64,000 nucleotides of DNA from Alkalimonas delamerensis (GCF_030717955.1 NZ_JAUZVY010000006.1:239140-303139), one strand, 5' to 3'; positions 36,139 through 45,538 are shown, counted from the first letter of the stretch. The notes: generated by a model from the letters alone, not told the origin. A program made the numbers and translations.

Positions 36139-37056
36139 ATGCAAAAGTATGACTTGAATACCTTTCAGGGCCTGATTCTGGCCTTGCAGGACTACTGGGC
36201 GCGTCAGGGCTGTGTCATCGTGCAACCATTGGATTTGGAAGTGGGCGCGGGTACCTTTCACCCCATGACATTTTTACGCTCTTTAGGCCCTGAGCCAACC
36301 AACGTGGCCTATGTACAGCCGTGCCGCCGGCCAACCGATGGCCGTTATGGCGAAAACCCCAATCGCCTGCAGCACTATTATCAGTTTCAGGTGCTGTTAA
36401 AACCGTCGCCAGACAACATTCAGGAATTGTATCTGGGTTCGTTGCGTGAGCTGGGTATCGATACCCTGGTGCACGATATCCGCTTTGTTGAGGACAACTG
36501 GGAATCACCGACACTGGGTGCTTGGGGTCTGGGTTGGGAAGTCTGGCTGAATGGCATGGAAGTGACTCAGTTTACTTATTTCCAGCAAGTTGGCGGCCTG
36601 GAGTGCAAGCCGGTATCCGGTGAAATCACTTATGGCCTGGAGCGGCTGGCGATGTACATTCAGGGCGTGGACAGTATCTACGATCTGGTGTGGGCCGATG
36701 GACCCTTGGGGAAAGTCAGCTACGGCGATGTGTTCCATCAAAATGAAGTGGAGCAGTCACGCTATAACTTTGAACATGCCGATGTGCCGGCTTTGTTTGC
36801 GCTGTTTGATCAGTGTGAAAAAGAAAGCCACTACCTGATTGAACAGGGGCTGCCGTTGCCCGCTTACGAGAAAGTGATGAAAGCATCGCATGCGTTCAAT
36901 ATGCTGGATGCACGCCATGCCATTTCGGTGACAGAGCGTCAGCGTTATATCTTGCGGGTACGTACTCTGGCCAAGGCCTGTGCCGAAGCTTACTACGCCG
37001 CCCGGGAAGCGCTTGGCTTTCCGCTATGTAAAACCTCAGCGCAGGAGGCATCGTAA
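36139..37056 (+). CDS. glyQ: glycyl-tRNA synthetase alpha chain
   Basis: This is the catalytic half of the bacterial alpha2-beta2 glycyl-tRNA synthetase. The 305-residue protein begins MQKYDLNTFQGLILALQDYWARQG and has the class II motifs around EVGAGTFHP and RYGENPNRLQHYYQFQV. ATG 36139 fits the family; the open frame continues upstream into the gyrB terminator without any homology. Its stop overlaps the glyS start by one base. Confidence 0.97.
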   Translation: MQKYDLNTFQGLILALQDYWARQGCVIVQPLDLEVGAGTFHPMTFLRSLGPEPTNVAYVQPCRRPTDGRYGENPNRLQHYYQFQVLLKPSPDNIQELYLGSLRELGIDTLVHDIRFVEDNWESPTLGAWGLGWEVWLNGMEVTQFTYFQQVGGLECKPVSGEITYGLERLAMYIQGVDSIYDLVWADGPLGKVSYGDVFHQNEVEQSRYNFEHADVPALFALFDQCEKESHYLIEQGLPLPAYEKVMKASHAFNMLDARHAISVTERQRYILRVRTLAKACAEAYYAAREALGFPLCKTSAQEAS

Positions 37057-39113
37057 TGGCGCAGGATTTTTTGGTTGAGATTGGTACCGAAGAGTTACCA
37101 CCCAAGGCACTGAAAACACTGGCTACCGCTTTTGCCGATAATATTCAGGCTGAGCTGGCAGCGCTGGAGTTAACACACGGCGAGATAAGCTGGTACGCAG
37201 CTCCACGCCGACTGGCCGTTCGGGTCAATCAGTTGCAGGCCAAACAAGCCGATAAGCTGGTGGAAAAGCGTGGCCCGGCGCTAACTGCTGCCTTTGATGC
37301 CGATGGGAATCCCACCAAAGCAGCCGCAGGCTGGGCCAGAGGCTTGGGCATTGACGTGTATGAGGCGGAACGACTGGAAACCGATAAAGGTGCCTGGCTG
37401 CTGTTTAAGCAGCTGCAAGCTGGTAGCGAAAGCCGGCAATTGCTGCCGGATGTGGTGAAATCAGCGCTGCATAAGTTACCTATTGCCAAGCCGATGCGGT
37501 GGGGCAATTCCGATGCGCTCTTTATTCGCCCGGTGCATACCGTGGTGATGCTGTATGGCACTGAGGTGGTTCCAGCGACCATTTTAGGGCGTGAGGCCGG
37601 CCGTATGAGTTATGGCCATCGCTTTCATGCCCCAGCTAAAGTCAGCTTTGATCATGCCGATGATTACCTGCCTCAGCTAAAAGCTGCTTTTGTGGTGGCT
37701 GATTTTGCCGAGCGGCAGCAACTGATCGCGGACGCCGTTGCCAGCAAAGCCAAGGAGCTGAAGGCGGTTCCGTTACTGGATCAGGCCTTGCTGGATGAAA
37801 TTACCGCTTTGGTCGAGTGGCCTGTGTTATTGGTGGGCAGTTTTGAGCCGCGTTTTCTGGCGGTGCCGGCTGAGCCATTGATTTCTACCATGAAAGACAA
37901 CCAGAAATACATTCCGTTGCAGGATGAATCTGGTAACTTATTGAATCAATTTATTTTTATCAGCAATATCCGCAGCAAGGATCCGCAACAAATTATCGAG
38001 GGCAACGAAAAAGTGGTGCGGCCTCGTTTGGCCGATGCCGAGTTTTTCTTTGTCACCGATCAGAAAACCAAACTGGTCGATCGCCTGCCTAGTTTACAGA
38101 CGGTATTGTTCCAGCAGCAATTGGGCACTTTGGCTGAAAAGTCTAATCGGATCAGTCAGTTAGCGGGATGGGTTGCCAACAATATTGGTGCTGATGTGGC
38201 TGCAGCCAGCCGGGCTGGCCTGCTGTCAAAGACGGATTTAATGAGCAATATGGTCGGTGAGTTTCCGGAAGTGCAGGGCATTATGGGCATGCATTATGCC
38301 CGGCTGGATGGTGAAGCTGAGGCCGTAGCCCTGGCGCTGAATGAGCAGTACATGCCACGTTTTGCTGGTGACAGCTTGCCAAGCCAACTGGAAAGCTGCG
38401 CGGTGGCCATTGCCGATAAGCTTGATACGCTGGTTGGCATCTTTGGTATTGGTCAGGCACCTAAAGGCGATAAGGATCCGTTCGCACTGCGCCGGGCGGC
38501 GATTGGAGCCCTGCGCATTCTGGTGGAAAAAGAGCTGCCGGTTGATCTGGTCGATTTGATTGAGGCCAGTAAGCAAAGCTTTGGCGACAAACTGACGCAG
38601 CCGGATGTGGCCGAACAAGTGCTGGACTTTCTATTGGGGCGTTTCCGCAGCTGGTACCAGGAGCAGGGCTATGCGGTCGATGTAATCCAGGCAGTGCTGG
38701 CTCGTCGGCCGACCAAACCGGCTGACTTTGATCGCCGGGTCAAAGCCGTTGCACAGTTTCGTCAGCTGGAAGCCGCCGAAGCTCTGGCCGCAGCCAATAA
38801 GCGGGTTGCCAATATCCTGGCCAAAGTAGAGGGCGCTATTGCTGACTCGGTGCAACCGGAGCTGCTGACGGAGCCAGCAGAGCAGGCGCTCTATCAGGCC
38901 ATTGCCGCTGAGCAGCAGTACCAGGCGACCGCACCTTCCTACCGCGATGGTCTGGCGCATTTGGCAGCCATGAGGGACGCTATCGATAGCTTCTTTGATC
39001 AGGTGATGGTCAATGCGGACGATACAGCGGTTCGCGCCAATCGCCAGGCGCTGTTAAAGCAGTTGCGTGAGTTGTTTTTGCAGGTGGCGGATATTTCCCT
39101 GCTGCAAAGCTAA
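37056..39113 (+). CDS. glyS: glycyl-tRNA synthetase beta chain
   Basis: This 685-residue subunit recognises tRNA(Gly) and is needed for charging. It begins AQDFLVEIGTEELPPKAL, contains the HD-like central domain (STMKDNQKYIPLQDESGNLLNQFIFISNI) and a C-terminal anticodon-binding region with DRRVKAVAQF. A good ribosome site, AGGAGG, lies in the last codons of glyQ. Confidence 0.97.
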   Translation: MAQDFLVEIGTEELPPKALKTLATAFADNIQAELAALELTHGEISWYAAPRRLAVRVNQLQAKQADKLVEKRGPALTAAFDADGNPTKAAAGWARGLGIDVYEAERLETDKGAWLLFKQLQAGSESRQLLPDVVKSALHKLPIAKPMRWGNSDALFIRPVHTVVMLYGTEVVPATILGREAGRMSYGHRFHAPAKVSFDHADDYLPQLKAAFVVADFAERQQLIADAVASKAKELKAVPLLDQALLDEITALVEWPVLLVGSFEPRFLAVPAEPLISTMKDNQKYIPLQDESGNLLNQFIFISNIRSKDPQQIIEGNEKVVRPRLADAEFFFVTDQKTKLVDRLPSLQTVLFQQQLGTLAEKSNRISQLAGWVANNIGADVAAASRAGLLSKTDLMSNMVGEFPEVQGIMGMHYARLDGEAEAVALALNEQYMPRFAGDSLPSQLESCAVAIADKLDTLVGIFGIGQAPKGDKDPFALRRAAIGALRILVEKELPVDLVDLIEASKQSFGDKLTQPDVAEQVLDFLLGRFRSWYQEQGYAVDVIQAVLARRPTKPADFDRRVKAVAQFRQLEAAEALAAANKRVANILAKVEGAIADSVQPELLTEPAEQALYQAIAAEQQYQATAPSYRDGLAHLAAMRDAIDSFFDQVMVNADDTAVRANRQALLKQLRELFLQVADISLLQS

Positions 39114-39134
39114 TCATCTACGGCAACACAGATA

Positions 39135-39171
39135 AAAAAAGCCAGCCCCAATCGCAGGGGCTGGCTTTTTT
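39135..39171. terminator. bidirectional terminator between glyS and the response regulator
   Basis: AAAAAAGCCAGCCCC (39135-39149) pairs with GGGGCTGGCTTTTTT (39157-39171). A-runs and T-runs flank both arms, so it can serve the convergent genes on both strands. Confidence 0.92.
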
Positions 39172-39191
39172 AGTACTGCTTTGGCGGCAAG

Positions 39192-39989
39192 TTAGTTCTG
39201 CTCGAGCAAGCGGTACAGCAACTCTTTGACGGCGGCAGGCTCGAAGGGTTTGTCACAGAGCGCATTGATGCCACTTTGCGCGATGTTGGCCAGGTGGGCA
39301 TCATTGGCCTCGCTGGTGACCATCAGAATCGGGATGTGCGACAAACTGCTGTGCTCGCGGATAAAGCGGGTCAGCTCTTCGCCATTGACCTCAGGCATGT
39401 TGTAATCGGTCACCACCAAATCGACCATCTGCTGCTGCATAAAAGCCATGGCAGCTTTGCCATCATCGGCTTCACTGATGTGCTGCATGCCAAGGTTTTG
39501 CAACACCCGACGAATGTGGTTCCGTGCCAGCCGGCTGTCATCGACAATCAAAACCCGTACATCCTGCACATCAAATAATTCCAGCTGAAGCTCGGAAGGG
39601 CTTAAATAGTCAATGGCTGCATTCAGCGCTTTTCCCAATTGCTCGGCATCAAAAGGCTTAGGCAGGATGGCGATAACACCGGATTGCTTAAAGGCTTCCA
39701 GCTGCTCTTTGCGGGTTTCACTGGAAACCAGTAAAAACGGAATATCAGCGGTAGCAGGCTCGGTCTTTAGTTGCTGCAGCAGCTCCAACGCTGTGCCGTC
39801 GGGAAAGTGCAAAGCACTGGCGATGGCATCGGGGCGGTGCTGACGGATAGCGGTGATGGCCTGCTGCAGACTGGCCGCCTCGGCCACCTGGTGGACATCT
39901 TCGGCCTTCAGGCGTTGACGAATAATTCTGCGTTGCACATCCGATGGCTCGGCCAGCAAGATATCCAGATCCTGAGTTGAAAGCTGCAT
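39192..39989 (-). CDS. two-receiver response regulator without output domain
   Basis: This 265-residue protein is two CheY-like receiver domains in tandem. The second (about 144-263) looks active: Asp150/Asp151, phosphoacceptor Asp195 in VVTDYNMPEVNG, Thr in MVTSE and Lys in CDKPF. The first (about 8-125) is degenerate: the acidic pair is Glu14-Pro15 and the phosphoacceptor position aligns with Ala59 (SALHFPDG), though Lys111 in LPKPF remains. It lies next to a diguanylate cyclase gene on the same strand, so it may signal in a c-di-GMP or chemotaxis-like pathway; the partner kinase is not in the window. Confidence 0.85.
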   Translation of the reverse strand: MQLSTQDLDILLAEPSDVQRRIIRQRLKAEDVHQVAEAASLQQAITAIRQHRPDAIASALHFPDGTALELLQQLKTEPATADIPFLLVSSETRKEQLEAFKQSGVIAILPKPFDAEQLGKALNAAIDYLSPSELQLELFDVQDVRVLIVDDSRLARNHIRRVLQNLGMQHISEADDGKAAMAFMQQQMVDLVVTDYNMPEVNGEELTRFIREHSSLSHIPILMVTSEANDAHLANIAQSGINALCDKPFEPAAVKELLYRLLEQN

Positions 39990-40067
39990 AACGGCTCCTG
40001 TGGCAAAAAGTCAGTTTGGCATAGCGCTGGCAGAAATCCAATACTTTGCCTGGCAAGGGTGACTAAG

Positions 40068-41123
40068 CTATCCACAAACCTGATTGCGTCCCTGATGTTT
40101 GGCCTGATAGAGTTGTTGGTCCGCCATTTTGACTGCGTCATAAAAGGCGGTAGTTTTGTTGCAGGTGGCCACGCCAAGGCTGGCGGTTAGTTGGTAGTCT
40201 GGCGCCGCAGCATTAAGACGCTCTTTGCTGAGCTGCAATCGAATTTTTTCAGCGACTAAGTGGGCATCGGTCGTGTTGGTATGGGGCAGAATCAGCAAGA
40301 ACTCTTCACCGCCAAAGCGGCAGGCGATATCCTGTTGCCTGATATTCTGCTTGAACACAGTGGCAACGGCTTTTAACACCTCGTCACCAACATCATGACC
40401 GTATTGGTCATTCAGCTGTTTAAAGTGATCAAGGTCGCACATGATCACAGCCAGTGGCAGCAGTTCATCACTTTGCTGCTCCAGTGCCGGGATCAGGCTG
40501 GAATCCAGAAAGCGGCGGTTGGCCAGGCCAGTTAAGGGGTCGGTATTGGCTTGCAGCTCTTTGCTTTGTTGCAGCTGTTCCATGGCGGCATGACTGCGCT
40601 CCCGATAATGGTCGTTGATCCAGCATACAATGATGACAATCACCAGCGAAGCAAGGAAGCGACTGCTTTCCGCTTCTTTGTACTCGGCCAGAATCAAGTC
40701 TGGGGTAAACAACATTATTCCCAACACCAGCAACAGCAGGGCATTGCTGGCCAAAGCATGGCGGACACCCAGCAAACCAAATAAGATGGCAGGAAAGGGA
40801 AATACCCAGTAGAGCGCTGTGTTGTTGTGGCCACCCTGATAGACCAGGCTTAGCACAAAAGTTCCCACCAGCAATGCTTCGATGATGCAGGCGCGATTCA
40901 GTTGTTGACTGAGGTGATACAGCAGGACATTGAGTAAAAAACAACCGCCAGTGGCAAAGAGGATCAGTGGCAGTAGCAGAGAATCCTGATTCAGGCTTCG
41001 GACACCATAGAAAAACATCACCAGACTGGTGATGTAGCTGACAAACACCAGTATATGATGGCGACGTCGTGCATCGATGTGCTGTGCTTGTTTGTGGCCA
41101 TTGGCAGGCAGAGCTGGTGTCAA
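40068..41123 (-). CDS. membrane-bound diguanylate cyclase (GGDEF)
   Basis: This enzyme makes the second messenger c-di-GMP. The 351-residue protein has five or six membrane helices in residues 24-170, then a GGDEF domain with NTDPLTGLANRR, GGEEF at 271-275 and an inhibitory site RxxD (R262-D265) five residues before it, so product feedback is expected. The start is TTG at 41123 with GAGG 8 bases upstream. That ribosome site is in the 3' arm of a terminator hairpin (41130-41159) and the TTG lies in its U-run. No other good start lies before the first helix. Confidence 0.88.
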   Translation of the reverse strand: MTPALPANGHKQAQHIDARRRHHILVFVSYITSLVMFFYGVRSLNQDSLLLPLILFATGGCFLLNVLLYHLSQQLNRACIIEALLVGTFVLSLVYQGGHNNTALYWVFPFPAILFGLLGVRHALASNALLLLVLGIMLFTPDLILAEYKEAESSRFLASLVIVIIVCWINDHYRERSHAAMEQLQQSKELQANTDPLTGLANRRFLDSSLIPALEQQSDELLPLAVIMCDLDHFKQLNDQYGHDVGDEVLKAVATVFKQNIRQQDIACRFGGEEFLLILPHTNTTDAHLVAEKIRLQLSKERLNAAAPDYQLTASLGVATCNKTTAFYDAVKMADQQLYQAKHQGRNQVCG

Positions 41124-41159
41124 AAAAACAGCCTCAAAATACGTGGATGCTTTGAGGCT
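41122..41159 (-). terminator. terminator overlapping the ribosome site of the GGDEF gene
   Basis: On the minus strand AGCCTCAAA pairs with TTTGAGGCT (41151-41159 with 41130-41138), followed by seven T residues. It lies 39 bases past the stop of the 41198-41623 gene. The 3' arm contains the GAGG that should serve the next gene, so the fold would both end upstream transcripts and hide this site. Confidence 0.65.
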
Positions 41160-41197
41160 AGCACAAAATAATCAGGATGCCCTAAGGCTTGTTTACC

Positions 41198-41623
41198 TTA
41201 GTTGCGTAACTGATGTTCAAGCTGAAGATCTGGCAGTTCTGTGCTCAGCCATTGCTGCAGGGGCTCCAGCTGCTGCAAAGGGAAACGGTAACGCAAAGGG
41301 CCATGGTAATTCAGGGTGACTTGCAGGTAGCCGTATTTTTTATCGTGCTTTAGCAGAACCTTGACCGTCTCTGGGCTGGCTGCCTGCTCCATACCGACGC
41401 GCAGTTTGCCGTCTTTGTCGATGGCAAGCAGGGCCTGAACATCGCGGATGTCGGTCCATTTGGTGGTGTTGCGAAGACCGTAAAAGACCGCTAGGCCTTC
41501 CATAACGGCTAACAACGCCATCAGCAACAGCACGTAATAACCTTGCCAGAAAAGCAGCAACAGGATGCTTAGAAAAAGCAGCGATTGGATGGTCCGTGAG
41601 TTTTTGATGTAGGGCCAAAGCAT
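41198..41623 (-). CDS. conserved hypothetical membrane protein
   Basis: I do not recognise this 141-residue protein. Two hydrophobic helices (about residues 12-29 and 30-50) are followed by a soluble domain of about 90 residues with repeated Leu-rich helices and a beta-like stretch (KYGYLQVTLNYHGPLRYRFPL). It begins 1 base after the tusA stop codon, so the two are co-transcribed. The context (sulfur relay, terminator, GGDEF gene) does not fix a function. Confidence 0.75.
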   Translation of the reverse strand: MLWPYIKNSRTIQSLLFLSILLLLFWQGYYVLLLMALLAVMEGLAVFYGLRNTTKWTDIRDVQALLAIDKDGKLRVGMEQAASPETVKVLLKHDKKYGYLQVTLNYHGPLRYRFPLQQLEPLQQWLSTELPDLQLEHQLRN

Positions 41624-41624
41624 C

Positions 41625-41873
41625 TTAAGTTCCTTTTTTTACCAGATACCGATAGGGCAACTCCGTGGTATCGCTGGCCAGCAACTGGTGATCCATAAAG
41701 CGGCAAAAACTGGGGATATCCCGTGTCGTCGCCGGATCATCGGCGATAATCAGCAGGGTTTCGCCCACCGCCATTTTACGGATGGCCAGCCGGGTCATCA
41801 TCACCGGCTCAGGACAGCGCAGGCCCAAGGCATCCAGAGTTTGGGTTGGATTATCAAATGGTTGTTGCATCAT
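41625..41873 (-). CDS. tusA: sulfur carrier protein TusA family
   Basis: TusA relays persulfide sulfur for tRNA 2-thiouridine and molybdopterin synthesis. The 82-residue protein has the single catalytic cysteine, Cys20 in LGLRCPEPVM, and the family's two-layer alpha/beta length. The start could be either of two adjacent ATG codons. It is followed after 1 base by a membrane protein gene, so a more specialised TusA-like sulfur or redox role is possible. Confidence 0.88.
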   Translation of the reverse strand: MMQQPFDNPTQTLDALGLRCPEPVMMTRLAIRKMAVGETLLIIADDPATTRDIPSFCRFMDHQLLASDTTELPYRYLVKKGT

Positions 41874-41958
41874 GACTCCATGCTAAAGACTCTGGATTAA
41901 TAGTGGCGTTACGGGCAAATAACAACCCTAATGAGTTACTGTTTTGCTGGCAAAAGAA

Positions 41959-41976
41959 AAGGGCCTGCAGGCCCTT
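41959..41976 (-). terminator. terminator after fadA
   Basis: AAGGGCC-TGCA-GGCCCTT is a perfect 7-bp stem with a TGCA loop, followed on the minus strand by TTCTTTT. It lies 32 bases past the fadA stop. Confidence 0.75.
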
Positions 41977-42007
41977 ATTCTATGGTATCGACTGTGTTGC
42001 TGCCAGC

Positions 42008-43171
42008 TTAAGGCCGTTCAAACACCGTAGCTATGCCTTGGCCCAGGCCAATGCACATGGTCGCCAGGCCGTATTTACCGCCTTTAGCTTCCATCACATT
42101 CAGCAAGGTGGTGCTGATGCGGGAGCCGGAACAACCCAGTGGGTGCCCTAGGGCAATGGCGCCGCCATTGAGGTTCACTTTCTGCTCAGCGACTTCCAGC
42201 AGGCCCAAATCTTTCATTACCGGCAAGGCCTGAGCAGCGAAAGCTTCATTCAGCTCTGCGTAGTCGATATCGTTGATGCTGACACCGGCCATCTTCAGCG
42301 CTTTTTTCGACGCTGGTACCGGACCATAGCCCATGATGGACGGATCGCAGCCAGCCACACCCATGCCGCGGACATAGGCACGGATTGGCAGGCCCAGCGC
42401 CTTGGCTTTGTCTTCGCTCATTACCAGCATGCCGGAAGCGCCATCGGACAGGGCAGAGGAGCTGCCGGCTGTGACGGTGCCATTGGCCGGATCGAACACC
42501 GGGCGCAACTGGCTTAAGCCTTCCACTGTGGTTTCCGGCCGGATCACTTCGTCGGTATCGAACACCCGCAAAGCGCCATCGGCATCGTGGCCTTCGGTGG
42601 GAATGATTTCGTTTTTAAAACGGCCTTGCACCGTGGCTTCATGCGCCAGCCGGTGTGAGCGGGCGGCAAACTCATCCTGCTGCTGACGGCTGATGCCATG
42701 CATCTTACCCAGCAACTCGGCGGTCAGGCCCATCATGCCAGCAGCTTTGGCCACCGAGGTGGCTAAGGCCGGGTGAAAGTCCACCCCATGATTCATCGGC
42801 ACATGGCCCATGTGCTCAACACCACCAATCAGGTACACCTCACCCATGCCGGTTTGAATGGATTTGACCGCATCGTGCAGTGCCTGCATCGAAGAGCCAC
42901 ACAAGCGGTTGATGGTGGCGGCAGGGACCGAGTGCGGAATACCAGCCAGCAAGGAAGCATTGCGGGCGACGTTAAAGCCTTGCTCCAGGGTTTGCTGCAC
43001 ACAGCCCCAGATGATGTCATCAATCTCGCTGGCATCCAGCTGCGGGTTACGCGCCAGCAAGGAGGCCATCACATGGGCTGATAACGACTCAGCACGGATA
43101 TTGCGGTAGATGCCGTTTTTTGAACGGCCCATCGGGGTACGGATGCAATCAACAATTACGGCGTTTTTCAT
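42008..43171 (-). CDS. fadA: 3-ketoacyl-CoA thiolase
   Basis: FadA is the beta subunit of the aerobic fatty-acid oxidation complex and releases acetyl-CoA. The 387-residue thiolase (E. coli length) has nucleophile Cys91 in NRLCGSSMQAL, GGAIALGHPLGCSGSR, and the C-terminal second cysteine in MCIGLGQG. It is 17 bases downstream of fadB and ends at a terminator. Confidence 0.97.
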   Translation of the reverse strand: MKNAVIVDCIRTPMGRSKNGIYRNIRAESLSAHVMASLLARNPQLDASEIDDIIWGCVQQTLEQGFNVARNASLLAGIPHSVPAATINRLCGSSMQALHDAVKSIQTGMGEVYLIGGVEHMGHVPMNHGVDFHPALATSVAKAAGMMGLTAELLGKMHGISRQQQDEFAARSHRLAHEATVQGRFKNEIIPTEGHDADGALRVFDTDEVIRPETTVEGLSQLRPVFDPANGTVTAGSSSALSDGASGMLVMSEDKAKALGLPIRAYVRGMGVAGCDPSIMGYGPVPASKKALKMAGVSINDIDYAELNEAFAAQALPVMKDLGLLEVAEQKVNLNGGAIALGHPLGCSGSRISTTLLNVMEAKGGKYGLATMCIGLGQGIATVFERP

Positions 43172-43188
43172 CTGTTTGACTCCTGCGC

Positions 43189-45342
43189 TTAGACCGGGAA
43201 GAAACGCTGGCCATCGGCGGCCATGGCGCGGGTTTTATCGGTCACCTGGTAAATTTCACCCAGATGGGCGTACTTGTCGGCCAGAGCAACGAAATTGGCC
43301 AGACCCAGGGTATCGACGTAACGTAACGGACCACCGCGGAAGGGCGGGAAGCCCAGGCCGTAAATCAAGCCCATATCGGCTTCAGCAGCGCTGGCAACAA
43401 TGCCTTCTTCCAGACAGCGAATGGTTTCGTTGATCATCGGCACCATGGTGCGGGCAATGATGTCTTCGGCGCTAAACTCGGTGGCGCTGTGGCAAATGCC
43501 GGCCAGCAGTTCGCGGCTGGCATCATCCACCGCTTTTTTCGGCTTGCCTTTGGCATCTTTGCTGTACGCATAAAAACCAAAACCGTTTTTCTGGCCGTAA
43601 CGGTTGGCCTGGTACATGGCGGCGACCGGATCATTGTCCAGCTTGGCCATCCGGGTTGGGAAACCAGCGGCCATGACATCGGTGCAGTGGAAGGCGGTGT
43701 CCAGTCCAACCACATCCAACAAATACGCCGGGCCCATCGGCCAGCCGAACTGCTTTTCCATCACCTTGTCGATTTGGGTGAAGTCGGCGCCATCCAGCAC
43801 CAGCTTGCTAAAGCCAGCGAAGTAGGGGAACAGCACCCGGTTGACGAAAAAGCCCGGGCAGTCATTGACCACAATCGGCGACTTGCCAATTTTGGCAGCG
43901 TACGCCACCACAGCAGCCACGGTTTCTTCCGAGGTATCTTTGCCCCGGATCACTTCGACCAACGGCATCCGGTGCACCGGGTTGAAGAAGTGCATGCCAC
44001 AGAAGTTCTGCGGCCGGCTCAGGTTTTCGGCCAGTGAGTTGATGGAAATGGTCGAGGTGTTGGAGGTTAAAATGGCATCGTCGCTTAGCAAGGCTTCGGT
44101 TTCTTTTAACACTGCGCCTTTGATTTTCGGGTTTTCCACTACAGCTTCCACCACGATATCAGCGTCTTTGACACTTTCATAGCTGAGCGATGGCGTAATG
44201 CTGGCGATAACTTTGGCCATGCCGACAGCGTCCAAGCGGCCGCGCTCGACTTGCTTGGCGAGCAGTTTGGTCGCTTCGCCCATGCCGAGCTCCAGCGCCT
44301 GCTGATTGATGTCTTTCATCACCGCCGGCACGCCTTTGCTGGCCGACTGGTAAGCAATACCACCACCCATGATGCCGGCACCCAGTACGGCGGCTTTGTT
44401 GACCGCTTTGCTGGCCGTTTTGGCAGCTTTTTTTGCTTTGCCTTTGATCAGCTGGTCGTTTAAGAACAGACCAATCTGAGCCGTGGCCGCATCGGTTTTG
44501 GCCAGCTTGGCAAAGCCCTGATTCTCCAGTGCCATGGCACCGGCACGGTCCAGCCCGGCTGCCGCTTCAATGGTTTGCACCGCGACCATCGGCGCCGGGT
44601 AATGCTTGCCGGCGGTGGCAAACACCATGCCTTTGGCGGTGTTAAAGCTCATGGTAGCTTCGGTTTTGTTCAGTTTCAGCGGCTGCAGCTTGACGGCACG
44701 CTTTTGCTGCCAGTTCAGCTTGCCGGCAATGGCATCTTGCAGCATGGACAATGCCACAGCTTCCAGCTTTTCTGGTGCAGTGACGGCATCGATCAAGCCT
44801 TCCTGTTGGGCTTTGGCTGCATTGCGATCTTTGCCGGTGGTGATCCACTCCATCGCATTGTCGGCACCAATGATGCGCGGCAGCCGGACGGTGCCGCCGA
44901 AACCTGGCATCAGGCCCAGTTTGACTTCCGGCAAACCAATTTTGGTGCTGCTGTCACCGACCCGGTAATCACAGGCCAGAGTCCACTCACAGCCGCCGCC
45001 CAGTGCAAAGCCGCGGATCGCCACCACGGTTGGCACCGGCAAATCTTCACAGAGATCGAACACATCGGACGCCTGTTTGATCCAGGGAATGAGCTCTTGT
45101 TCATCGCGTTGGAACACCGGCAAGAATTCGGTGATGTCGGCGCCGACGATAAAGTTTTCTTTACCACTGGTGAAAAGCACGCCAGTTACCGATTTATCTT
45201 GCTGCAACAGTTCCAAAGCGGCCTTGCAATCTGCTAAGGTTTGTTGGTCGAACTTGTTGACGGAGCCTTCGGCATTGAAGGTAAACTTGGCAATGCCGTC
45301 TTCGATTTGCTCGACGGTAATGCGTGGACTTTGATACATCAT
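43189..45342 (-). CDS. fadB: fatty acid oxidation complex subunit alpha
   Basis: This bifunctional enoyl-CoA hydratase/3-hydroxyacyl-CoA dehydrogenase also has isomerase activity in the family. The 717-residue protein has the crotonase domain first (ALGGGCEWTLACDYR, LPEVKLGLMPGFGGTVRLPR) and the dehydrogenase domain after about residue 310 (AGIMGGGIAYQSASKG, GMHFFNPVHRMPLVEV). It forms fadBA with the next gene. A PsrA-like palindrome lies upstream at 45455. Confidence 0.97.
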   Translation of the reverse strand: MMYQSPRITVEQIEDGIAKFTFNAEGSVNKFDQQTLADCKAALELLQQDKSVTGVLFTSGKENFIVGADITEFLPVFQRDEQELIPWIKQASDVFDLCEDLPVPTVVAIRGFALGGGCEWTLACDYRVGDSSTKIGLPEVKLGLMPGFGGTVRLPRIIGADNAMEWITTGKDRNAAKAQQEGLIDAVTAPEKLEAVALSMLQDAIAGKLNWQQKRAVKLQPLKLNKTEATMSFNTAKGMVFATAGKHYPAPMVAVQTIEAAAGLDRAGAMALENQGFAKLAKTDAATAQIGLFLNDQLIKGKAKKAAKTASKAVNKAAVLGAGIMGGGIAYQSASKGVPAVMKDINQQALELGMGEATKLLAKQVERGRLDAVGMAKVIASITPSLSYESVKDADIVVEAVVENPKIKGAVLKETEALLSDDAILTSNTSTISINSLAENLSRPQNFCGMHFFNPVHRMPLVEVIRGKDTSEETVAAVVAYAAKIGKSPIVVNDCPGFFVNRVLFPYFAGFSKLVLDGADFTQIDKVMEKQFGWPMGPAYLLDVVGLDTAFHCTDVMAAGFPTRMAKLDNDPVAAMYQANRYGQKNGFGFYAYSKDAKGKPKKAVDDASRELLAGICHSATEFSAEDIIARTMVPMINETIRCLEEGIVASAAEADMGLIYGLGFPPFRGGPLRYVDTLGLANFVALADKYAHLGEIYQVTDKTRAMAADGQRFFPV

Positions 45343-45454
45343 GCATGGTCTCCCTTTAAGTCAGGTCATGTGTGCAGGGTCACGCGCTAACTGGTACGAT
45401 GAGATAGCGTTCTTTCCAGTGTGTCGTGGATGGCTGGAAAATTCAACTGTTTTT

Positions 45455-45468
45455 TAAACAGGTGTTTG
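45455..45468. promoter_or_regulatory. PsrA-like operator upstream of fadB
   Basis: TAAACAGGTGTTTG fits the AAAC-N4-GTTT core reported for PsrA, a TetR-type regulator of beta-oxidation in Pseudomonas and Shewanella. It overlaps another inverted repeat, CTGTTT-TTT-AAACAG (45447-45461). It lies about 113 bases before fadB and 70 before slt. The PsrA gene itself is not in the window. Confidence 0.4.
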
Positions 45469-45538
45469 ACTTTTGCCAGTTTGATCGGTCATCACGCGAC
45501 AAGAGTACTAAACTATAGGCAGGAAATGGACTGAAAGC

